Shown piece after piece: positions 58,053 to 64,000 of a stretch of DNA of 64,000 nt. Made by a program: the position numbers and the translations under genes. The notes under the pieces were generated by a model. That model did no database searches. It was given only the letters and a program-made list of their open reading frames with translations, and was not told the DNA's origin. The DNA is from an uncultured Prevotella sp. (GTDB taxonomy: Bacteria > Bacteroidota > Bacteroidia > Bacteroidales > Bacteroidaceae): the NCBI GenBank assembly GCA_900553595.1, contig USEC01000002.1:21105-85104 (forward strand), given 5' to 3'. The number at the start of each line of letters is the position of its first letter. The first letter of the stretch is position 1.

Positions 58053-59393
58053 ATGAAATTGATGAAAAAGACACTTTTATTCATTGCCGCAATGTTTATC
58101 GGCATAAACAGTCATGCTCTTGCACAGACTGACGATGATGATACGGAAATAACAGTGACCGACTCTAGCGGAAAAGAGGAGGTCATCGACCTGCCGGAGG
58201 CACTGACACACGACTACGACAGTCTGCTCAGCGTCTATAACGCAAAGGCTTATCTGAAGCCGAACTCCGACTGCAACCTCCCCGATATAAACCCCGTCTA
58301 TGAGAAGGATGTATATAAACAGCGTCTCAGCCGAATCCCGACGGTGATAGAAATGCCCTATAACGAGGTGGTACAGAAGTTCATCGACCGTTACAGCGGA
58401 CGTCTGCGCCGCTCCGTAAGCATCATGCTCGGAGCGCAGAACTTCTATATGCCCATCTTCGAGGAGGCTCTTGAAACCTACAACCTGCCGTTGGAACTGA
58501 AGTATCTGCCCGTAATCGAGTCGGCACTCAATCCTAATGCCGTGTCGAGAGTGGGCGCGACAGGACTCTGGCAGTTCATGCTTGCAACGGGAAAACGCTA
58601 TGGTCTGGAAGTGAACTCGCTCGTGGACGAACGCCGCGACCCCGTGCTTTCGTCGTATGCAGCGGCACATTACCTGAGCGACCTGTATAAAATCTTCGGC
58701 GACTGGAATCTCGTCATCGCCGCATACAACTGCGGTCCGGAGGCGATAAACAAGGCAATCCACCGCTCAAAAGGCGAGAAGGACTACTGGCAGATATATC
58801 CTTACCTGCCACGCGAGACCCGTGGATATGTCCCGGCATTCATAGCTGCCAACTATATAATGACTTATTACTGCGAGCACAACATCTGCCCGATGACGGC
58901 GGAGCTGCCTTCGAAGACCGATACGGTGATGGTGAACCGCGACCTGCACCTTGAACAGGTGGCAAAGGTGCTTGATGTGGATATGCAGCAACTCAAGTCT
59001 CTCAACCCGCAATACCGCCGCAACATAGTGAACGGAAGCACAAAGCCGTCGGCACTGCGTCTGCCTGAGATGCTTGTGAACACGTTTATCGATCGCGAGG
59101 ACTCTGTATATGCCTACAATTCCGAAGAACTCCTCTCCAAACGCACGGAAGTTGCCGTGAACGATGAGACCCCTTCATATACGCCGAAACGCCGCGCCAC
59201 AAGCGGAAGAAACCGCGGACGCAACAGCCGCAGCCGTGGACGGAACTCAAGAGGACGCAAGATTACAATACGCCAAGGCGACACTCTCTCCGAAATAGCA
59301 GCCCGGAACAACACTACTGTAAAGAAACTCAAAAGGCTTAACAAAATCAGCGGCAACAGCATCAGGGCTGGAAAGAAACTGAGAGTAAAGTAA
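58053..59393 (+). CDS. Membrane-bound lytic murein transglycosylase D-like protein with LysM
   Basis: 446 residues. ATGs at 58053 and 58062 both give a signal peptide (about 20 residues). The SLT/MltD catalytic domain at about 110-285 has ELKYLPVIESALNPNAVSRVGATGLWQFM, the catalytic Glu in VIES, and AAYNCGPEAINKAI. A basic Arg/Ser-rich linker (about 375-400) leads to one C-terminal LysM repeat (ITIRQGDTLSEIAARNNTTVKKLKRLNKI) for peptidoglycan binding. It cleaves glycan strands to make anhydro ends. It is part of the parA operon. Confidence 0.93.
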   Translation: MKLMKKTLLFIAAMFIGINSHALAQTDDDDTEITVTDSSGKEEVIDLPEALTHDYDSLLSVYNAKAYLKPNSDCNLPDINPVYEKDVYKQRLSRIPTVIEMPYNEVVQKFIDRYSGRLRRSVSIMLGAQNFYMPIFEEALETYNLPLELKYLPVIESALNPNAVSRVGATGLWQFMLATGKRYGLEVNSLVDERRDPVLSSYAAAHYLSDLYKIFGDWNLVIAAYNCGPEAINKAIHRSKGEKDYWQIYPYLPRETRGYVPAFIAANYIMTYYCEHNICPMTAELPSKTDTVMVNRDLHLEQVAKVLDVDMQQLKSLNPQYRRNIVNGSTKPSALRLPEMLVNTFIDREDSVYAYNSEELLSKRTEVAVNDETPSYTPKRRATSGRNRGRNSRSRGRNSRGRKITIRQGDTLSEIAARNNTTVKKLKRLNKISGNSIRAGKKLRVK

Positions 59394-59429
59394 ATTTCAC
59401 CTTAAACAACTCGTAGGAGGACACTAACT

Positions 59430-61691
59430 ATGGACGAACAGGAACTGAAAGACCAGCAGCGCGAAGCGGCAGACGATGCGCTCATTGACAATGCCTTCAA
59501 GCATTTGCTCGACACCTACCTTGCCTCTCGCCACCGGAAGAAGGTGGATATCATAACGAAGGCCTTCAACTTCGCACGCCAGGCACACAAAGGTGTGCGC
59601 CGTTTGTCGGGCGAACCCTACATAATGCACCCCATTGCCGTGGCACAGATAGTGTGCGAGGAGATGGGACTGGGATCTACGAGCATCTGTGCGGCGCTGC
59701 TTCACGATGTCGTGGAAGACACCGACTACACCGTGGAGGATATGGAAAACATCTTCGGGCCAAAGATTGCGCAAATCGTTGACGGCTTGACCAAAATCTC
59801 AGGCGGTATCTTCGGCGAACAGGCTTCGGCACAGGCGGAGAATTTCAAGAAGCTACTTCTCACCATGAGCGACGACATACGCGTGATACTGATAAAGATT
59901 TGCGACCGCCTTCACAATATGCGCACTCTCGCAAGTCAGCCCGCCAACAAGCAATACAAGATTGCCGGCGAGACGCTCTACATCTACGCTCCGCTTGCCA
60001 ACCGCCTCGGTCTCAACAAAATCAAGGCCGAACTCGAAGACCTCAGCTTCAAATACGAGCATCCGGAAGAGTATGCTTCCATCGAGCGCAAGCTTGCTTC
60101 GACACAGGAACAGCGCGACATGCTCTTCCGTGAGTTCACCAGTCCGATAAAACAGACGCTCGACCAGATGGGTATCGACTACGAACTCAAGGCACGCGTG
60201 AAGACTCCGTACTCCATTTGGAACAAGATGCAGAACAAGCATGTGTCTTTCGACGAGATTTACGACATTCTTGCCGTGCGCATAATCTATACGCCCAAGG
60301 AGAGAAGCGAGGAGATAAACGAATGCTTCAAGATATATGTGGCGATAAACCAGATTTACAAATCGCACCCCGACCGTATCCGCGACTGGGTGAACCACCC
60401 CAAAGCCAACGGCTACCAGGCCTTGCATGTCACGCTGATGTCGAAGCAAGGCAAGTGGATTGAGGTGCAGATACGCAGCGACCGCATGGACGAAGTGGCG
60501 GAACAGGGCTTCGCCGCACACTGGAAATACAAGGAAGCAAGCGAGGTTATCGACGACGACAGCGAGCTGAACAACTGGCTCAGCACCATCAAGGAAATCC
60601 TTGACGACCCGCAGCCCGATGCCATGGACTTCCTTGACACAATAAAACTCAACCTCTTCGCAAGCGAAATATTCGTCTTTACGCCCAAGGGTGAAATCAA
60701 GACAATGCCTGCCGGGTGTACAGCCCTCGACTTCGCGTTCCAGATACACACCTTCCTCGGAAGCCACTGCATTGGCGCAAAGGTGAACCACAAGCTTGTA
60801 CCGCTGAGCCACAAGCTGCAAAGCGGCGACCAGGTGGAGATACTTACATCCAAGTCGCAGCACGTTCAGGCGTCGTGGATAAAGTTCGTATATACGGCAA
60901 AGGCAAAGGGAAAGATTCAGGCTATACTCCGCCGGGACAACCGCGAGACCCAGAAACGCGGCGAACAGATACTTGCCGACTGGCTCAAGGCGAACGACTT
61001 TGAAATGACAACGGCGGTGCTCAACAAGCTTTGCGTGTTCCATGAAGTGCAGAAGCACGACGACCTCTTCCTCGCAATAGGCAGACGCACCGTCATTCTG
61101 GGTGACAAGGACATCGACGAACTGCGCGAGAAGAAGAGGGGACAGGCGATAGGATGGCGCAAGTTCGTGCCGTTCCTCGGCCATGACGAGAAGAAGAAGG
61201 AGAACGCCCCCGGCTTCTTCATCGTGGGCAAGGGCTTCAACAAGAAGAAACCTGTGATAATAAGCGAGTCGAACATCGCCACATTCGTCTTCCCGTCATG
61301 CTGTCACCCCATTCCGGGCGACGACATCCTCGGCTTCATCGACAACAAGAACCGCATAGAAATACACCGCCGCGACTGCAAGGTGGCGGCACGCCTGAAG
61401 TCGAGTTTCGGCAACCGCATACTCGATGCGAAATGGGATATGCACAGACAGATGTTCTTCGACGCCACCATCGAGATTCGCGGTATCGACTGCAAGGGCA
61501 TGCTTCACGACGTGTGCGAGGTGCTTTCCGACAAACTTGATGTGAACATTCACAAGTTGACTATATCGAGCAATGACGGAATCTTCGACGGAACGATAGA
61601 GATACGCGTGCACGACCGCGCCGATGTGCATGTGATAATGGAGCAGCTGAAGACCATCGACGACCTCAAGGAGGTGCTCCAGATATTCTGA
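59430..61691 (+). CDS. Bifunctional (p)ppGpp synthetase/hydrolase, RelA/SpoT family
   Basis: 753 residues. The HD hydrolase domain is intact: IMHPIAVAQIV, LLHDVVEDT and KICDRLHNMRTL. The synthetase domain keeps GYQALHVTL and the catalytic Glu in WIEVQIRSDRMDE with GFAAHWKYKE. A TGS domain follows (EIFVFTPKGEIKTMPAGCTALDFAFQIH), then a zinc-finger/helical part with CCHPIPGDDILGF, and an ACT domain at the C-terminus (IEIRGIDCKGMLHDVCEVL). With both catalytic sites kept it is likely the long Rel-type enzyme controlling the stringent response. The last gene of the parA operon. Confidence 0.95.
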   Translation: MDEQELKDQQREAADDALIDNAFKHLLDTYLASRHRKKVDIITKAFNFARQAHKGVRRLSGEPYIMHPIAVAQIVCEEMGLGSTSICAALLHDVVEDTDYTVEDMENIFGPKIAQIVDGLTKISGGIFGEQASAQAENFKKLLLTMSDDIRVILIKICDRLHNMRTLASQPANKQYKIAGETLYIYAPLANRLGLNKIKAELEDLSFKYEHPEEYASIERKLASTQEQRDMLFREFTSPIKQTLDQMGIDYELKARVKTPYSIWNKMQNKHVSFDEIYDILAVRIIYTPKERSEEINECFKIYVAINQIYKSHPDRIRDWVNHPKANGYQALHVTLMSKQGKWIEVQIRSDRMDEVAEQGFAAHWKYKEASEVIDDDSELNNWLSTIKEILDDPQPDAMDFLDTIKLNLFASEIFVFTPKGEIKTMPAGCTALDFAFQIHTFLGSHCIGAKVNHKLVPLSHKLQSGDQVEILTSKSQHVQASWIKFVYTAKAKGKIQAILRRDNRETQKRGEQILADWLKANDFEMTTAVLNKLCVFHEVQKHDDLFLAIGRRTVILGDKDIDELREKKRGQAIGWRKFVPFLGHDEKKKENAPGFFIVGKGFNKKKPVIISESNIATFVFPSCCHPIPGDDILGFIDNKNRIEIHRRDCKVAARLKSSFGNRILDAKWDMHRQMFFDATIEIRGIDCKGMLHDVCEVLSDKLDVNIHKLTISSNDGIFDGTIEIRVHDRADVHVIMEQLKTIDDLKEVLQIF

Positions 61692-61724
61692 CGACCGCGC
61701 CGCCGACGGCGCACCATTTTACGG

Positions 61725-61775
61725 ACAACGGGTGCCGGCATGTGTTTTCATGCCGGCACCCGTTGTCGTTTATGT
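61725..61775 (+). terminator. Terminator of the parA-to-rel operon
   Basis: A perfect 18-bp stem (61725-61742 / 61749-61766) with a 6-base loop and a downstream T-rich stretch, 33 bases after the rel stop. Confidence 0.85.
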
Positions 61776-62050
61776 TCTTTTAACCCAAATCGGTCATCTT
61801 TTCCTAGTCGGTTATCTCCAACCAGCCTATCTATCTTCCAGGCGGAGAGAGGTATCTACCAGCACAAGCGTAGTCCAAACTTGATCCCAGCTCAGTTCAC
61901 ACCAGCTTTTAATCAGTTACGTTCTATCTTATTCACGATACTTTCTGTGGTTTGCTTCTAAGCTTGTGCTCCTACGAAAAGTTTAACGGACTATTGGAAA
62001 ATATAGACCTGTACTAAAAAATTAAGCCACGGACTTATGCAACTGTACTC
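61776..62050. other. AT-rich boundary region before the accessory genes
   Basis: No gene, promoter or named repeat was recognised. A short imperfect direct repeat (ATCGGTCATCTTTTCC / GTCGGTTATCTCC) is at about 61788-61820. Base composition drops here and stays low to the end, so it may mark the join between core and accessory DNA. Confidence 0.35.
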
Positions 62051-63169
62051 CTATTTTATTTTTTCAGTTATAGCTTTTACGATATTGTACACTTCTGTCA
62101 ATTTATCTAGTATTTTATCGGTGTCATTCTCTTTTATCACAGGAATATGAAGGTAAATTCGCGTAGGAGCATTTTCAGGATGTTCATCAAGTTCGCAACC
62201 AGGAAACGATTCTGACAACGCCTCGCGGTAGGGTTCATAATGCTTGCGATTCCAAACAGTAATGTAAATGCCAAAGACTCCAAGTGGATTTTCGAATGAG
62301 CCTTGTTTAAAGGAAGCCTCTATACCAAGTCGGTTGGTATCTTTGTTAAATTCAACACCTAAGTCCCAACCTTGCCAAGCCCACCAGTCTGCTCCAGTAC
62401 GAGCTTTTATCAAGATTAGGAGTTCCCCTATGCGTTCTTTGCGAAGCTGTTGAATTTGGTTTTCAAATTTTTGATACTCGGCTTTTAGCCAATTAATTTG
62501 GCGTCGGTTCTCGTAAAAGAAGCGTTTTAGTTCCATATTATTAGTTGAGTAGCGATTTTCGATTGTGCGGATAAAATCAAAAAGGAATACCAGATAGGAC
62601 TGGTCTGCATTGAGTGCATAAGTCCCTAAGTTCTTTTTTATAGTGTCAAAAAGAGTACGGTAATTAACATAGTAATAGTCATATTGTTTTATTTTGCCTA
62701 TCTCTGCGGAATCGGTTATAGGACGAGCAGAAAGTAGCACAAAGATATGGTTGGAACGTGTACTATAGGTTTTCTTGATATGACCGACATAACTTTTCAA
62801 AGGGTTGTAGAGAGATGCGCCTATCTTATTTTCTATTGCTATGACAAAATCATCGGCAACGACAGTGATGTCGATGAATTTGCGGTCCTCCGTAGCTTCT
62901 TCAGTGATTACTTTTGTATCGTTGAGTGAAAACGACAAATCTTCTTTACCTACGACTTCGAGTAAGGAAGATAAGAATAGACCTCTGAGACCATGGCATG
63001 CATTTGGCGTGAGGAAAAATCGCAGGATTTGACTACAACGCTCCTCAAACCTATCGCCTCCCATCTGGCAAATCTCCATAAAAGTTGGATTGGAGTTCAT
63101 CTTTGGAAGCGACAAGAACTTTTGAAGTAAGGTGTTAAACACCTCGGATTCATTATGCAAATTTGACAT
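62051..63169 (-). CDS. PD-(D/E)XK nuclease family protein
   Basis: 372 residues from ATG 63169, preceded by GGTGGAG. A GTG at 63178 would add three residues. The nuclease core at about 85-180 has the motif FIDITVVADDFVIAIENKIGA, with Asp, then Glu-x-Lys, and the following helix, matching the PD-(D/E)XK superfamily (PDDEXK_4-type). The rest is a helical middle (KRFFYENRRQINWLKAEYQKFENQIQQLRKER) and a C-terminal beta-rich part with WAWQGWDLGVEF. It overlaps the small gene upstream on the same strand by 17 bases. Both are AT-rich and next to a transposase remnant. A role in defence or mobile-DNA conflict is possible but not shown. Confidence 0.8.
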   Translation of the reverse strand: MSNLHNESEVFNTLLQKFLSLPKMNSNPTFMEICQMGGDRFEERCSQILRFFLTPNACHGLRGLFLSSLLEVVGKEDLSFSLNDTKVITEEATEDRKFIDITVVADDFVIAIENKIGASLYNPLKSYVGHIKKTYSTRSNHIFVLLSARPITDSAEIGKIKQYDYYYVNYRTLFDTIKKNLGTYALNADQSYLVFLFDFIRTIENRYSTNNMELKRFFYENRRQINWLKAEYQKFENQIQQLRKERIGELLILIKARTGADWWAWQGWDLGVEFNKDTNRLGIEASFKQGSFENPLGVFGIYITVWNRKHYEPYREALSESFPGCELDEHPENAPTRIYLHIPVIKENDTDKILDKLTEVYNIVKAITEKIK

Positions 63170-63575
63170 TATCTCCACCTGTTTTTTTTAGATTAGCGAC
63201 ATCAAAAGAACTGAGTCGAGTGCAGTTAATAAATTTGACATGAGCACCCGACGCTTTTGCGGCTTTAACAATATCAGTAATTAGCGAAGAACCTTTACTA
63301 TTGTCGCATGTGAGATTCGCACCTTTCTTGACAAGGTCAAGTGTGCCGAAGTCAGTAGGGAACACACGTTCAAGAGTAACTTGTCCCGGAGCTTGCGAAG
63401 TATATTGAGCAAGGATGCTTGGCTGCACCCCGTCAATATTGAATAGTATAATTTCTGAGCCGGACTGTTTTGCTTTCCGAGCACATTCTCCGAAATTCTG
63501 CATCTGTTTGAAATCAATGCGAACGTCTTTACCTGCGGCTAAGTCGTTGTTAATGTTTGTCATGTTCATTACCAT
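63153..63575 (-). CDS. Small protein of unknown function with two similar alpha/beta units
   Basis: 140 residues. Alternative starts lie a few codons in (MVMNMTNIN...). There is no signal peptide or membrane span. The units at about 32-62 (ECARKAKQSGSEIILFNIDGVQ) and about 100-130 (VKAAKASGAHVKFINCTRLSSFDVANL) share a pattern A..SG..I.F.N...LS..D. This suggests a repeat fold like a short leucine-rich or STAS-like protein, possibly for protein binding. Its stop overlaps the nuclease gene start by 17 bases, so the two are translated together. I do not recognise the family. Confidence 0.65.
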   Translation of the reverse strand: MVMNMTNINNDLAAGKDVRIDFKQMQNFGECARKAKQSGSEIILFNIDGVQPSILAQYTSQAPGQVTLERVFPTDFGTLDLVKKGANLTCDNSKGSSLITDIVKAAKASGAHVKFINCTRLSSFDVANLKKTGGDNVKFA

Positions 63576-63713
63576 CGTACCTTAAATTAGCAGACATATA
63601 ATTTTACAAGAAAGCAAGTCTTTGGATAACAATAAATTATCCAATGCTTGCATGTGTCAGGAAATTCACTTACCTTAGTGCTGCTTTAAACTCAAATAAA
63701 GAATATCTGACAT

Positions 63714-64000
63714 ATGGCAAAGGTAAACATAAAATCTGAGAAAATCACTCCTTTCGGAGGAATTTATTACGCAAGGCTTTTTATGCGCTTTCACTTGACA
63801 AAGTCATCAACGGCACTCTTTCGGTGACAGGTACACCTACCGCTGCATCATAACCAATGACTGGGACAGTGAAGAGAAGGACGTTATCGAAACATACAAC
63901 AAGCGTGGGGCGAGAGAGCGCGACTTCGACCGTCTCAACAATGATTTCGGATGGAAGCATCTGCCATGCTCCTTCTTGAACGAGAACACCGTGTACATGA
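63714..64000 (+). pseudogene. Broken IS1380-family transposase (remnant, continues beyond the window)
   Basis: The start MAKVNIKSEKITPFGGI matches the N-terminus of IS1380-family transposases. A frame shift follows after about 20 codons (…LDKVINGTL is recovered in another frame). The sequence then jumps to GDRYTYRCIITNDWDSEEKDVIETYNKRG and FDRLNNDFGWKHLPCSFLNENTVYM, which belong to the C-terminal half of the transposase. The central part, including most of the catalytic region, is missing. The frame is open to base 64000 in the last segment. The element is therefore an internally deleted, inactive copy. A terminal inverted repeat is not certain. Confidence 0.8.

Overview
The window looks like chromosomal DNA of a Bacteroidales bacterium, most likely Prevotellaceae. 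The evidence is: (i) many intergenic regions carry the Bacteroidetes -7 box TAnnTTTG, several with a TTTG/TTG box 18-21 bases upstream; (ii) large secreted proteins carry GEVED domains and type IX-like C-terminal tails; (iii) it encodes a fused fucokinase/GDP-fucose pyrophosphorylase of the Fkp type, a DUF349 protein, and the Bacteroidetes-type neighbourhood surE-lpxB <> parA-parB-DUF5683-lytic transglycosylase-RelA/SpoT. No rRNA, tRNA or CRISPR array was recognised. || Layout. 1-6 kb (minus strand): a cut-off TonB-type outer-membrane receptor, a membrane-anchored winged-helix regulator, the NhaD antiporter, and a PurF paralogue lacking the N-terminal cysteine nucleophile. 6.5-12.2 kb: two tandem paralogous secreted proteins of about 900 residues. 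13.3-17.9 kb (plus): etfB-etfA-acyl-CoA dehydrogenase, interrupted by a 23S-intervening-sequence/bAvd-type four-helix-bundle gene between inverted repeats, then a small secreted FMN-binding protein. 18-20.6 kb (minus): a secreted papain-like peptidase and an AraC regulator. 21.2-23.8 kb: an AAA/ABC ATPase plus DUF4435 (TOPRIM-like) pair with the architecture of the PARIS defence system, convergent with a gene of unknown function. 24.4-33.6 kb (plus): pgpA, dnaG, cardiolipin synthase, a secreted protein, and a GH43-like/GH35 pair. 33.7-38.3 kb (minus): alpha/beta hydrolase, pepD, a flippase-like membrane protein and a secreted protein. 38.9-53 kb (plus): corA, DUF349, fkp, an MFS exporter, nadB, then a compact run PH-domain protein / D,D-carboxypeptidase / RecD-like helicase / TlpA-like thioredoxin / SprT-like peptidase. 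53.2-61.7 kb: lpxB-surE divergent from the parA-to-rel operon. 62-64 kb: an AT-rich accessory end with a PD-(D/E)XK nuclease gene, a small unknown partner and a broken IS1380-family transposase. || Beyond the genes, the intergenic DNA carries several repeat families. The most striking is a 22-bp-period repeat (core AAAGAAGCCTTGTTTG) found as five short arrays and one solo copy, only between genes; every array contains a strand switch that makes hairpins. Others are REP-like palindromes (an inverted doublet and a single copy with compensating stem changes), GAAGTTA-rich inverted repeats, and a 3 x 22 bp direct repeat. || Limits: all functions are assigned by eye from motifs and family knowledge; no database search, folding or alignment program was run, and residue numbers given as 'about' were estimated by reading.
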